Positions 36,437 through 48,454 are shown, counted from the first letter of the stretch. The stretch is DNA of 64,000 nt from Drosophila pseudoobscura (GCF_009870125.1 NC_046683.1:19725001-19789000), one strand, 5' to 3'. Notes: generated from the sequence alone by a model not told the origin. Program-made: numbers and translations.

Positions 36437-37084
36437 ATGAATTTCTCGGAAGATATACAAGTGCGTGTTGTGGAATCCGACGAGGGTGAAGCCCTAATGC
36501 AGTTCCTCCTAGAGCACTACTACCGCGAGGAGCCGCTGACCGCCGGCTGCAGTCCCCCGGAGCCAGAGCAGGCTGACAAGGATTTCTTGCTGTCGAACAT
36601 CCCGCACGGCACCTGTCTGGTCGTCGTCCAGGGCGGCAGTCGCATTGTAGGCGCCCTCGTGGCAGGGCCTAAGGATGCCCACGAGGCGGAACACCTCGCC
36701 GAGGAAGTGGTCGAGCATTCCGGCACCAAGTGGGGCCGCATCCTGGGGCTGCTTGCCCGCGTCGAGCGGGAGACCAACGTTTGCAAGAGATACGGCGTAC
36801 CTTCGACCATACATGTCCATGCCTTGGGCATTGACCCCAGACTGCGAGGCCTGGGCCTGGGCGCCCGCCTCATGAGCGCTGTGGCCGAACGCGCCCGGGC
36901 TCTTGGCCATCCGCTCGTGACGGTCGACTGCACCAGCCTCTACTCCGCCGGCCTGATGGCCCGTCTCGGATACGAGCTGATAAACACCATCCGCTATGAC
37001 GAATATCTGGACGAGTTCGGCCAGCAAGTCTTTCGCCCACCAGCCCCTCACGACAGTGTAAAAACCTATGTGCTCCGGTTGTAA
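36437..37084 (+). CDS. GNAT-family N-acetyltransferase, insect arylalkylamine N-acetyltransferase-like, 215 aa
   Basis: A cytosolic acetyl-CoA-dependent transferase of the insect AANAT-like group, whose members acetylate amines such as dopamine, serotonin, agmatine or fatty-acyl substrates; the substrate here cannot be told. Length (215 aa) fits the family. The insect signature YYREEPL is at residues 28-34. The acetyl-CoA pyrophosphate loop IDPRLRGLGLGARL is at 132-145 (R-x-x-G-x-G at 135-140), and the following TSLYSAGLMARLGYE at 166-180 matches the conserved C-terminal GNAT segment. There is no signal peptide. The frame is intact, intronless from ATG (36437) to TAA (37084). It is GC-rich, unlike the AT-rich repeats around it, and sits between the arms of a large inverted repeat. 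It may be orthologous to one of the D. melanogaster AANATL genes or AgmNAT; I cannot decide which. Confidence 0.87.
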   Translation: MNFSEDIQVRVVESDEGEALMQFLLEHYYREEPLTAGCSPPEPEQADKDFLLSNIPHGTCLVVVQGGSRIVGALVAGPKDAHEAEHLAEEVVEHSGTKWGRILGLLARVERETNVCKRYGVPSTIHVHALGIDPRLRGLGLGARLMSAVAERARALGHPLVTVDCTSLYSAGLMARLGYELINTIRYDEYLDEFGQQVFRPPAPHDSVKTYVLRL

Positions 37085-38329
37085 CGCAGTTTTTATCTGT
37101 CATTATATAGATAAGGTGCAGTTCGAAAACCATTATTTTAGTGCCCAGAGTAGTGTCCTCGTATATATGATAAGGCAATCGAAATCAATGCTACATGGTA
37201 TTTTCACATTAATTTAACTAATGCAGTGCCATTAATTAATAGGAACAAAAAATATTTTACACTCTAGAAAGATCTTCCGAGACTATTTAAGGCAAACAGG
37301 TATGCCACACCATCGATCATTTCCAGGGATATTCACAGTGTCGACTCACCCAAAGCTTTTGTTAATTTTAAATTTTTTCCCATATATATTTTGCTTTAAT
37401 TTTTCATCGCGTTTTTGTACGATACTGTGCCTGCGTTTCAAAGCTTCTAGTTTACCACTTGGCAACCATTTGTGGAACTTGTGGAACCTGTGGAACTTAT
37501 AGCCGCTTATCGCTCAAATCAAAGAGTATTCTAAAGAGCGAGCCCCTCTCCCACATTTCTGCTGAAATGAATTTTTCACTCAAGTCAAGTATCGCCAATG
37601 TAGACCTCAGGAAATCGGCTATAAACCTACTAACATATTATGTTGTGTGTGTGTGGCCTTTTGGATTTGTAACTCCTGCCGTTGCCAACATTTTTTATCA
37701 CCTAATGGACATTTATCTGTATAAAAAGAGACTGCTTACTTTGATATATGGAAATATACGGTTGAAAATTGTTAAAAAGTTACAAAATATGTTTGTTTTT
37801 ATGTCAATATATTGCGTTTGATTAAATTAGCCTCTATTTGCCACTCAATTTATTCGACAATAATTTGACAAGTAATTAGGTGTAGATTCTGTATGGTGGA
37901 ATGGAATTTGCATTTTCATTAAAAACCAAAAATTTCAAATAATTTAACAGACATTTCTGCATTTATTGAAATTTTGTTAATTTTACCAATTGACTTTGAT
38001 GTGACGTACTAAAATTCAATTTTGTAGTATTATTTGTTATTTTTAATGCCATGTTCTCCTTTATTATTATCTCCTATAATAAGAAAGATGATTCATCTTA
38101 AAAATTATTCCTCAAAGTTTTTTCTTACATACTCCACTATCTACATATGTATATGTTATTTATACACATTTATACAAGATACTCAGTCAGTATGGCACCT
38201 CTCCCGCCAAAGGGCGCACATATTGCACTACTTTAGCGGGTTGGCTAATATATGCCGGAATTCTTATTGATGTTCTTTATTAAATTATAATTAAACTACA
38301 TAATGTTTTCATATCGTCAAGGTCTGAGG
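37085..38329. other. AT-rich non-coding stretch
   Basis: No gene supported. It contains a short INE-1-like piece at 38165-38250 and a run of TGTGGAACTTGTGGAACCTG repeats near 37472-37500. The open frame around 37.5-37.8 kb has no coding character. Confidence 0.45.
38165..38250 (+). mobile_element. INE-1/DINE-1-like short fragment
   Basis: Contains TTTATACAAGATACTCAGTC followed by AGTATGGC, the same junction seen at 27.05 and 34.99 kb. Confidence 0.45.
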
Positions 38330-38429
38330 TCAAGATGCCAGACCGCTCGTCCGAGTCGCCGGTGTTGCCACACCAGCAAACGACTCTAAGATCAGTGTTG
38401 CTGAGGGGCTGCGATCCGGGCTGCCGCAG

Positions 38430-40773
38430 TACTCCCCCTACAAAAGTTACAAAACTTTGGTTTTATTTTTTCTTCTCATATGTCCGTAATGGGACACTTG
38501 ATAGCTAGTTGTCAAAAGAGCTGGTCTCGGAATTCGCCATAAATGCTTAAGCCTGTCTACTGAAATAGGTGTCTATTTTCCATTAATGTGGATGGTGAAG
38601 ACCCGGTCTGATGACTTGGATGCAATCGGGTATGGTCCTTTGTACGGCGGCTTCAAGGGTTTTTTTACAGCATCAGCCCGGACAAAGACATGAGAACAAT
38701 TGTGTATATCCTTAAGCAGGAAGAATTTTTGCTTGATGTGATGCGAAGCTGAAGTTGGCTTTACCACCTGAATTTTTCTCCTGAATTGGCTGGCAAAGTC
38801 GAGTGGTTCCGACGGCACATCCACTTCGTAAAAGTATTCTTTGGGAAGACGTAACGTACACCCATATAGCATCTCTGCTGCTGATGCCTTCATGTCCCCC
38901 TTGAAGCACGTGCGGAGGCCCAGCACGACGGTTGGAAGCAGCTTGATCCATGGTACATCCGGTTGGCACATCAAGGAGTCTTTCATGGGCCTGTGCCAAC
39001 GCTGGATCATGCCATTTGACTCTGGGTGGTATGGCTTCGTGTGAATGTGCTCGCTTCCCAGCATATTCGCTAGAGACTTAAAGAGTGTAGATTCGAATTG
39101 AGTTCGTTGATCAATTGTAATAGTCAATAGGCACCCAAAACGCGATATCCAGCGCGACCATATTGCTTCACATATGGTCTCTGCAGTCATATCCTTCGAC
39201 GGCACTGCCTCTGGCCAGCGGGAAAAACTGTCAATCATTGTAAGACAATATCTGCATACGTCAACCAAGGGCATCACAACAACTTCTAAATGTATTTGAT
39301 CAAGCCTTCCATCGGGGAAAGTGATCTTTTCCGGAATTAGAGCGTTGCGCTTCTGGATTTTGGCTCGTTGGCACAGAAGGGAATTCCTCGACAACTCCAG
39401 AACGTTCTTACGCATTGACGGCCAAACGTACTTTCGTGAGATTTGTTTGAGAGTTGACCTGCCACTTGGATGAGACAGTCCGTGTACGTTTAAAAACACA
39501 TGGAATCGCAATAGATGATGTCCTCATCAACTGAAATTGCTTGTAGGTTTAATGACATGTCTCCATTTAAGATGTCAGGCAATTCGATGTCCGTTGCCTG
39601 AACAGTTTCAATAGCTTTAGAATCCACAGTCGTCGGCATGGTGATGGCGTTAATCCTGGAGAGGACATCCGCAACTAAGTTGTCAGTACCAGTCACGTGC
39701 ACGATTGCAGTGGAGGGTTGGGATACGAACCCCAGCTGCCGCAGCTGTCTCTCCGACGCTTTCTTTGGCTTCTGATTGAAGGCTTATATCAGGGGCTTGT
39801 GATCAGTTTTGATCACAAAGATCCTAGCCTCCAACATGTGCTTGAAGTACTTTATAGCCTCGAAAATCGATAACAGCTCTCTATCGTATGTGCTGTACCT
39901 TCTTTGAGTTGCACTGAGTTTTTTGGAGGAGAAACCGAGAGGATCCCAATTCCCTTTCGTGTTCTGGTCAAGCACAGCTCCAATGGCAGTATCGGATGCG
40001 TCACACATGAAACTTAGTTCTGCATTAAGACTGGAGTGAGCGAGGGTTGAGGGTTGCTTTAATCGAGCTGGGCGTCCACTGCACCGGCCGTTTGTCGTTT
40101 TTCTTCATGTTGCGTGTCAATTCGTTGAGGGGTATGGAGCGCCGGTAAGAGTTAACTATACCAAGAAAACGACCTAATTCGCAAATCGTGTGTGGCTGAG
40201 TGTACTCAGTAATTGACTTCACTCGATCCTCTGTAGGCTTAACTCCGTTGCCGTTGACTGTCACTTGGGGTTGTGCGAAAAAGTACTTCTTCTCGTTGAT
40301 GCAAAGTTTATGCGCTCTTAAGATTTGCAACACATTATTCATTGAGTTGGAAATTATGAGAAGGTAGCAAAACACGTATTCCACCACATGGCATGATCCA
40401 TACTGTGCATACTGCTGTCATTTCGAAGTCCTCTTCGGCCATCGGTATTTGATATTATGCTCGTTCGAGGTCTAGTGTAGTGAAAACGTTTTTTCCATAT
40501 GGACCTATAGGTCAGCAAAATCGTGAATGTGGGAATCGGGTAACGATCTGGAACGGTAATCGCATTGAGCTTGCGATAATCACCGCAGACGCGCCATGTA
40601 CCACTGCTTTTCGCTTCCATGTGCAACGGGCTGGCCCATGGGCTTTTGGAGTATCTATAGATCTTGTTAGAGATTAGTTGATGTGCCTGCTCTTTAGCTA
40701 CAGACAGTTTCTCCCCAATCATCGGGGTCCAGTTTCCACACAAATCTAATATACCCAGAATGCAAATGCCCAT
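38430..40773 (-). mobile_element. Broken Ty3/gypsy LTR retrotransposon pol (RT, RNase H, integrase)
   Basis: On the minus strand, in order: a reverse-transcriptase piece (40773 to about 40354, with SPWASPLHM and [20 protein letters not shown]), a further RT part in another frame (to 40025), an RNase H piece (40008-39784, MCDASDTAIGAVLDQ, TDHKPLI), a linker (39702-39490), and integrase (39511-38573). The parts are in different frames. The RT core is deleted around its catalytic loop, one zinc-binding Cys in the integrase N-terminus reads Ser, and two of the three acidic catalytic positions of the integrase are changed, so the copy is dead. A polypurine tract is at 38433-38450 (minus strand AGGGGGAGT). 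gag and complete LTRs were not found. Confidence 0.85.
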
Positions 40774-42379
40774 TTAATATTGAAGAAGGCATGGGAATAG
40801 TGGGAGTGGTGCATGTAAGAGGATAATATCGACTCATTGTCTTCGATGAGTGCCAGATGGAGAGGAGAGCGTTTTTTCCGCATTAATTAACAAGCAAAAA
40901 GAGAAAATGTTTATTGTTCTCCACTGGTTGCGGCCCGAGTGATTGAGATAGTCTGCCCAATTGGGTTATCTGGCGCAAAGTCCAAGTCGCACGGCTGCAG
41001 GATCCAGGTGCTTCGCAATAGAGCAATGGCAGTAGCTACTCAGCTCAGGGCCAATTAGGAGGAGAAATCACCAATCAGCAGGGGCTTAAGAAGAGCAGAG
41101 AAAGTACCCAGGTAATACATCTGCGGACTGGATGCGACGCAGTAGATTTGGAGAGCCACAGATCGGAATAAATACCTCCGTTTGCATTTGCCCAATGGTT
41201 TCTTTTGTATGACCTTCCATTAAGGCACATTTCTAGCTTGGATGCGATGCAGTGAAATCAGTGGGACACTAAGTAGTGGCAATTGCATTCTGTTGCGAGA
41301 ACAATAAAAGAAAAACATAAAGGACCTACTTGACGGCATGCTGAAAGTATTTGATATGGCAGGCAAAATTGTACAGGAATCGTTTTCATATGTCTGTCTT
41401 GATCTCTACGTCACGTATCACCGTCACAGTGAAAAGTCAGTTCGCATTGGAAATTATTGTTTTTCATGACCGTCAAATGAGGACGCCGCACAAAAATCCA
41501 CACCCTAAAAAGTAAGCTCCAGAGGATTCAATGGAGACTCTTGAAGCTGCTGCGGACTAGTCTCCTTATAGTATGTAGAAAAAAATGACTTAGAAATCGT
41601 CTCCTCGGGAGATGCAACACCGGTGTGGTAATACCGCTTAATATATCGTTCTGGTGAGTCTGAGTATTTTATTGCTTTTTATTTAACATGTACAAATGTT
41701 TTACGACCGATAGCATCACGTCCTAGTCTAGATTTTCCATCGCTCCGGTCCCGTGGCCAAAAATGCCGAAATTTTAGTCCAACATCGGAATTTGATACTG
41801 TGCTCCCACATCCTTCAAGATTGCACCTGTCAAGGTCTTCAAATTGTCTTCCGCTACTTGATGGGTAGTGGCGAGCAGCAAGAAGTTAGCACTTGATACA
41901 AAATTTCAATTTAAGTCTTTAAGTTGGTGCGCAACTTTTAACTCCATTATTCAGACTCCCTTAGAGTGTAAATGGAATACAGGCTTGTTTAGTTGCAAGC
42001 CTTCTGCAATTGTGGACTCCTATTTCTATACAGGATCTTCAACATTTTGAATGACCTTGAATAGAAATTAAAAGTAAATTACTAGAAAAATAACAAAAGT
42101 TTTCCGATGTACTGAATGCACATAAATTGGAGCTCTCGTTTTCACATTCCAAAGATTTATTCGTTTTCAAAACGAAAACATTTTCGTTGACGAAATAAAA
42201 AGTAATCGGCTTATTATACAACGAAACGTACCTTAATTGCAAAAGGAAAAACACAGATGACTTATTTATGCATTAACATAAACTTGACACCTATATCAGG
42301 GTAATTTAACTTTTGCTTTCTTTATAAATAATTAATTTTAATTTCACCCAACCTCAAATTTGGCTTGGAAAATATTGGC
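40774..42379. other. Non-coding stretch between gypsy remnant and right arm
   Basis: No supported gene. 41745-41870 resembles the coding-like core of the inverted-repeat arms. The rest is degenerate sequence, possibly the 5' part of the gypsy copy. Confidence 0.4.
41745..41870 (-). repeat. Third, diverged copy of the inverted-repeat core
   Basis: GTGCTCCCACATCCTTCAAG, CTGTCAAGGTCTTCAAATTG and CTTCCGCTACTTGATGGGTA match 43720-43800 with scattered changes. Same orientation as the right arm. Confidence 0.6.
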
Positions 42380-44465
42380 AGGGCAACAATAATTATCGTT
42401 TTGGTGCAAACAGCTGACGCAAAGAAATGACACAAAAATCTGCCTAGATGCAATTTTCTTCGAAAGTAAGCCCAGCACAACAATGAAGGAGAATCGGCAG
42501 AGCGAACAAATTGCCAGCTCGAGTGGTAGTCGGCTCTCTCCGCACTTCTTCCCCGTAGCACTTGTGATTAATACAAAGAGAGCCCAAAGAAACCTCACGA
42601 GATCTGCGCGGTGCTTTGGAACCTTAGGAAGAGACGGAAAACTTTCATTTCTGTGTTACTCTAAAATATGTAACAAAAAGTGACATGAAGAATTGATTAC
42701 ACAATATGGTGTCTGGGTTATTGATGGTCATCGACACGTAAATAACACTGACATAAAACAAACGTCTGCTGAAAATAAATATTAAATAAATATTAAAAGA
42801 CCAAGTACACTAGGAGCCACCTCAGTGGGACTTCCCTTCTAGATGGGGATCCACTAATCATATGATAGACAACCCCCTTTATGGGACTTTACAGATTGCT
42901 AAACTAACACCATGGAACCACTGAAAATCCCATAGCCAAGTTCTAAGAAAATGAATTGCATTACGGGGATTTGTATCGCAAATCACTCGCAAATTAGCTG
43001 CCAAATTAAAAACGGTATTAAGGTATCGGAACGTGTACCCAAAAAATATTATCAAATGTGAGATCTGACGCATAACCGATACACGAAAACAAGAAACTGT
43101 TGCCGAAGTATTTAAAGACTTTCTGAAAACTTATTCCTTAAATGACCAAATCCCCCTTTTCGGAGCGGATCCCGAATCAATATAGGTACGTATCCATCCA
43201 CTTGGACCTCTGGCCTTTATTCATGTCCATATAAACCAAGTATACGTAATTTTAATTTTAATTTAATTTCCGCAATTTTGCAGCAGCGAGTTGGGCAGAT
43301 CCCAATACTGATGAATCGTCTTCCAGGCTTAGGCTGAGTAAAAAGTTGAACACAATTCGAGATTAGTCCAAGTATTAATTACATTTTACTCAATTTGTAA
43401 AAACGTTATCAAAATATTATCAGCAGATAGTCCGAGTCCAGATTTCTTTTGGCTCCGATCCTAACTTTGTCTTCAATAACAAGATTGGTCTGGACTGTTG
43501 CTGCTGCAGTGGCTTCACCAGCCAGTTGATGATCAAGGCATCCTGGCTCCTAGTGATGATCAAGGCATCCTGGCTCCTAGTGATGATCAAGGCATCAACT
43601 GGCTGAGGTTACCACTCCAGCAGCAACAGTAAAGAATAATTTTGTTCTTCAAGGCAAATTATTGTGAAGGTAATGTCATCACGCGAATGCATCGCAAGGT
43701 GGCGTCGCTCTGCATTTCGTTCCGTGCTCCCACCTCCTTCAAAATTCCATCTGTCAAGGTCTTCAAAGTGTCTTCCGCTTCTTGATGGGTGATGTCGGTG
43801 GGTCCGAAGTATTAGAAGAATCGGTTGTTGCTGGCGTTCCATCGCTGTGGTCCCATCATTCTTCAGCAAGCAAAGATGTCGATCAACCAATTGAAAAATA
43901 CTTTATTCACAAATACTCACGGAAACATCGATGGAGATTCCTATGTCTGTTGAGAGTGCAGAAATAAGCTAACGATGGCTGAGAATTTCCATTTCAAATG
44001 GAATGGATCTGCAGTGTTCAGCAGCGACCGTCTTTTAGTAGGTGCGCAAACTGCAAGCAGCGCTATTTCATGGAATTACCCCACTAGTATATTTATGTTT
44101 GTAATTATGTACAAGGTAAATAAACACATCAAATACCTACCACTTGCAGACGCTGACCATTTTCTTAATTGAATTCGCAGAATTGGCCGATCGTAGCACC
44201 ACTGCGAAGCGGTGTTCCACACATTCCTGCTCTTGCTAAATGTGTAAATTGTAAATCAATACTACTTACAACATAAACAAAAGAACAAGTCACAAACTAC
44301 TGACTGAAACGAAGCGGGTGACTGTGTTATTTAAGAAATTCCAGAACGGTAAACAGGGTAATGGCCTACTGCTTAAGGCTCTTACTAATGACCAAGACAG
44401 TGGAGGTAGCATGCAAAATTATATCTGCCTCTGTTGTGTTTTTTCAGTGAGGCAGATACAGTTGA
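42380..44465 (-). repeat. Right arm of the large inverted repeat (partner 33150-34950)
   Basis: Reverse complement of the left arm over its whole length, with one insertion of about 0.4 kb (42720-43150) and a 27-bp tandem duplication (43528-43600) that the left arm lacks. Similarity is uneven: the 43609-43890 block encodes the same 93 residues as the left arm, while the inner end (42322-42561) shows several replacements. Confidence 0.8.
43528..43600. repeat. 27-bp tandem duplication within the right arm
   Basis: GATGATCAAGGCATCCTGGC plus CTCCTAGT-type unit occurs twice in full and a third time in part. The left arm has the unit once. Confidence 0.8.
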
Positions 44466-45881
44466 ATTTTCATATGTGTACCCTCTATTCAAACTGTACC
44501 GAGGAATGTTTAATTCGAGTAGGTATCTGCATATGTTTTTCCGTCCGTCGTGTTTGTCGTACAAGCCTCAGAGATTATAAGAGATATTGTAGCCGGATTT
44601 TATGTGCAGGTTGCTGTGGTGTCATACTGAATGATTTTAAAATTTTTAGCAAGCGGAATTTTGGTGTTACGAGAAAACCAAAAGCGCAGAATCATTGAGA
44701 ATGATCATACATATGTACATACATATCTATCATATCTACAAGTCTACGGAACTAAACCAGCCCTTTGCTTAACCGTTTTCAATTGAGTTTTCGCATTTTA
44801 ATTGCAAGCGATGCTCGGTTTTCATATGAAATTTCATAGAACAAATCAAAAGCTTTTGAGGATCGGAGAATTTCAGTTAAACAAGAAATGAATTATGATT
44901 GAATTTTTACGTTTATTTGGCGTTTTTATATTATGGATCCCATCATTATAGACATTCTGTACCATTCTGTCACTGCTATGTATGAGTATTTCTGAACACC
45001 TGGATTCTTGGTTTTCAGCTGTTTCAATTGGAGGGCATCTCTATGCTCAGGGAAAACGTATGAGACTCTGCAATAATCATAGTGGACTCGTCTTTCTTTT
45101 TGCTTAGTCGTCGCACAGCAGTGGTACTCGTTCCTTCTGTATTTTAGTCTTCAGTCTATCCTTATATTAAAACGAATATCTTAAGCTAGTTTGCATGTGT
45201 GCATACGAGTATATGGAGTGCTACTTACCGGCTAACATACGCGTCCAGGCCTACTGAGCAGCGGCTCGCATTTCCATTTGGAAGCTACGTGCGCCATTAA
45301 GTCGTCGAAGTAGCGCTAATGGAGGATTGGCTGCTACGAGAGCACATCGGAATCATTAGGAATGGTATTAAAGGGGCTTAAGAAGCTTCGGCTCCGAACA
45401 ACAGGAGAAGCAAGCACAAAAGGAGAAGCTGAAGGACAACGTCCTGTCTTCCGTGCCACGACAGGGTAAATAACCATTAGGTATAAGCATGGGACGAATA
45501 TGGAATACCCTATTTGATTTGGATGGTGTTCAATGAAGGAGGATACTCGTATTCTCCCAGTGTCTGTGATCCACCGTATTGAAGTGTATGCGGAATAGTT
45601 TGTCAGGATGTGGATAAAGCCCGGAGAGTGTGGCAGGACAAGTGTAATCCGTAAACTACGAAACTACGGTAACGACAGCGACATCGGAAGGGAACGTGGA
45701 CAGGGAAATCGGAGAAGCGAAATGTGTGGATGGATGATAGAAATGGGAGTGAAATGGGCTTGGCCAGGGATTATGCCACTGAAACTTATAGAAGTGAAAT
45801 CGAGCGCGTAAAGTTTAAGTGGCGGCCATTGTCCACCTCGAACACATTTCTAATTATAGTGCCAGTTAGGAAATCAGAGCG

Positions 45882-45909
45882 GGAGAGAGAGAGACAGAGA
45901 GAAAGAGAG
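45882..45909. repeat. Imperfect (GA)n tract
   Basis: GA run with CA and AA interruptions. Confidence 0.8.
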
Positions 45910-46320
45910 TGGGGTGGATCGGTATGGGTTGGGTGTGGACTGTCTTGGGAGTGGTGCGGCAAGGTCAGACACAGCAGGGAATATAGTAAGAAGGAAAAAC
46001 CAACCAAAAACGTCCAAACAAATCAGGCAAAAAAAAAAGAAATGCTGCACAATGAAAGCATTACGGCTGGAGAGTCCTTGTCCGTGGCCGAGGCGGGAAG
46101 GGGCGAAGGAGTATGAGTTTTGGGGCAAGTGTCCTTGAGCATTTTGTGCCAAATGCCCCGAAGGAGGGGTAGAGGAAGAGCCCACCAGGAGCAAAGCTTA
46201 ACATATACTTCAGGCGTGAAGCGGGCCACAGTCACGTACATTTTATAAACTCCATAGTGGCTCTAGCGCGCTCTCTCTTTCTGTCGCTCTTCGCCGAAAA
46301 GCTTTTTCGCTATTTCGTCC

Positions 46321-46366
46321 TTTCGCCCCATTTCGCCCCATTTTGCCCCATTTCGCCTTATTTCGC
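46321..46366. repeat. (TTTCGCCCCA)n decamer array
   Basis: Four to five near-perfect decamer copies. Confidence 0.85.
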
Positions 46367-46736
46367 TGCGTCTGGCCCAAGCAAGGCGATGGCGGACATT
46401 GAAAAGCAGCCGCTTCGCCGTCAAGGCGTCAGAACAATTCGTGCCGCGTGCGCGTTCGGTTCGTTTTCCGTGCTCGTCTCCTTCCTGCTCTTGGGTTCGC
46501 TCTATATCGTCCTCTCTTGGCTGGTTCCCGTCGCTGTGTCCATGTCCGTGTATGTCGGTGCCTGCTTGTGTGTGTCCGATTCCGACTCCGACTCCGATTC
46601 CGCTTGCGAGTGAAAGTAAACAAGCCGCAAAGGCGCCGGCAAATGTCCTTCCCCCGAACAACGCACAAGCACCAGTCACAGGGTGTAGAGCGGACCTGGG
46701 TGGAGAGAGGAGGGGCTGGCAGACAGCAGGCAAAAC

Positions 46737-46744
46737 TATAAAAA
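46737..46744 (+). promoter_or_regulatory. Candidate TATA box for the signal-peptide exon
   Basis: TATAAAAA 186 bp upstream of the ATG at 46923. A perfect hairpin follows at about the expected start-site position. Confidence 0.35.
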
Positions 46745-46762
46745 TACAAAAATAAACAATAT

Positions 46763-46787
46763 GAAATACGTATTTTTTACGTATTTC
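46763..46787. repeat. 10-bp perfect inverted repeat with T5 loop
   Basis: GAAATACGTA (46763-46772) and TACGTATTTC (46778-46787) are perfect reverse complements around TTTTT. Confidence 0.7.
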
Positions 46788-46922
46788 GTGGCGCTGCGTT
46801 AATGAAGAATTGCCTTTTGTTTTTTATAGTGAAAAATTAAAGAGCACTCGAAAAAAGGTGGGAATCATTTGAGCAATCCACAAGTAAACAGTCGACAGAG
46901 AGGTTCTTTAAGCGCTGCGAGA

Positions 46923-47021
46923 ATGTCGAGACCGCCGCAACAGTTCGGCCCCCGATGCTGGGTGATGCCGCTCCTGGGATTATACCTTCTCAGCCACGGC
47001 CTCCGTTGCGATGCACGTGCG
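46923..47021 (+). CDS. First coding exon of a secreted or membrane protein (partial)
   Basis: The ATG at 46923 opens 33 codons that form a signal peptide: polar start (MSRPPQQFGPR), a hydrophobic core (WVMPLLGLYLLSHG) and a plausible cleavage region (LRCDARA). Directly after codon 33 comes GTAAGTG, a near-perfect donor, so the exon ends at 47021 in phase 0. A candidate TATA box lies 186 bp upstream. I cannot find the next exon in the 17 kb to the window end; the intron is probably very long, as in many fly cell-surface and neuronal adhesion genes. The mature protein, and so the gene, cannot be identified. A second in-frame Met (codon 15) could also start it. Confidence 0.55.
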
Positions 47022-48417
47022 GTAAGTGTTGAATCTCTATACCTCTACTTCCTGCTACTCCCTCTGGATGCCTCCCACTACTTCTCCCGATTGGAGCCGT
47101 CGATAGCTATGACCGCTTGCAGATCGACGGATGTAGAACATACTAAGTCGCCAATCTGGCCCCGGTTCATGGCTACGTGGCTATGACTCTTAAGCTATCG
47201 GTTGGAATGCTTGTGGTTTATTATTATGAAATATTGTGTGTAGTATATGTGGGCTTTAAATTAACATTTACATCACTTGAGCTCTAATTCAATTTCCTTT
47301 TTTTGTCCTCACAAGTAAAGAGTGCAGTAATAGAATAGAACGGTAATAGAATTGGAAACAGAAAAATATAACGGACAGCCAAGAAAGGGGCAGTAATGAG
47401 AGAAGAGCATAATATGAGGTTACTCTGATAATGATGTCGCTTGACCATTATTCTTCCTTTTATGGTGAAGAATGTTTCACAGATTTCAGTTAATATTATA
47501 ACTGTAAACGAGAGTCGTTTTGGGAATGTTTTCAGTAAGTGTTGTTCTGGAGTGGGTATTTTTCCCATTTCTGTGCTATTCAGAAACATTTTTATGAAGA
47601 TGGAACAATTTGAAGATGTGCAATGTGGATAGAAATAGTAACTTAAACTTCACGTTTTACGTGGATACACATTCAACGCCTGTTGGGGCACTTTGTAGAT
47701 GGAATATGAATGTAATGAAGAGATCTTGGAATGGTTATTATGGTACCTTTTTAATGGATTTTTGGTAGTATTGTAATTGTAAGGACTAATTGGTTGTCCG
47801 CCAATGCAGATGCCCATCTAAAGTGGCAGATTGTCAAGTCCACTCCGCACCCAAGGAACCTTAGATATCCTTATTGCAAGGGACAATTCCAGCTTTCATT
47901 GAAAGTAATCTCTCTTAATTTAAAGAATGAATTGCGGTTGCTTAGCAGGCAAATGGTAAATGGTGAATGGAGTCCGTGGGACCAGACGGGACTAAGTGCT
48001 GGACATAGTAGGCCACAGCAATTTAGAGCGAGGGCTGAGAATACAAAGAACTTGTCTGACCTGACCATCGCTTGCCCCAAATTTATATGCGCAAAGTTGC
48101 GACTGTGTCCGAGGGTAAATCAAAAATGTGAAACCCTTTGGTTAGCAAGAAAAAGTTTGTTTTATTTCGGTTGGTGTTGGTTTGAGGCGGGGTTTGAGGG
48201 GGGTCCGTGGCTCCACAACAGCGACGTCATCGGTGTCCCATCCCCTTGTTCATTCCCTTGTTTTGGTCTTGCTCCTCAGTTTATCCTTTCACTGGTCCAC
48301 AGTCGACAGTCCCCAGTCCCAGTCCCATCCTCAGGCTTATTTTCATTCCATATCATCCTTCCATCTGAGTTCAGTCGGTCTCCGGCTAGCCAATTCCATT
48401 TTTCTTTGCTGCGTTGT

Positions 48418-48454
48418 TGCGGCTGTTGCTGTTGCTGTTGCTCTTGTTGCTGCT
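48418..48454. repeat. (GTTGCT)n hexamer array
   Basis: About six copies with small changes. Confidence 0.8.

Larger units (their letters stand above)
44466..46736. other. Non-coding stretch
   Basis: No supported gene. Two TACGAGTA octamers (45204, 45544) reappear here after a 21-kb absence, marking the end of the transposon island. GA and decamer tandem repeats near 45.9 and 46.3 kb are listed separately. Confidence 0.5.

Noticed and set aside
37459-37821. 120-codon open frame in AT-rich DNA
   Set aside because: Starts in a TGTGGAACTTG repeat, AT-rich codons, no recognisable content.
46257-46755. Overlapping open frames on both strands near 46.3-46.7 kb
   Set aside because: Created by the decamer and CCGACT-type arrays; no ATG context or splice support linking them to the exon at 46923.
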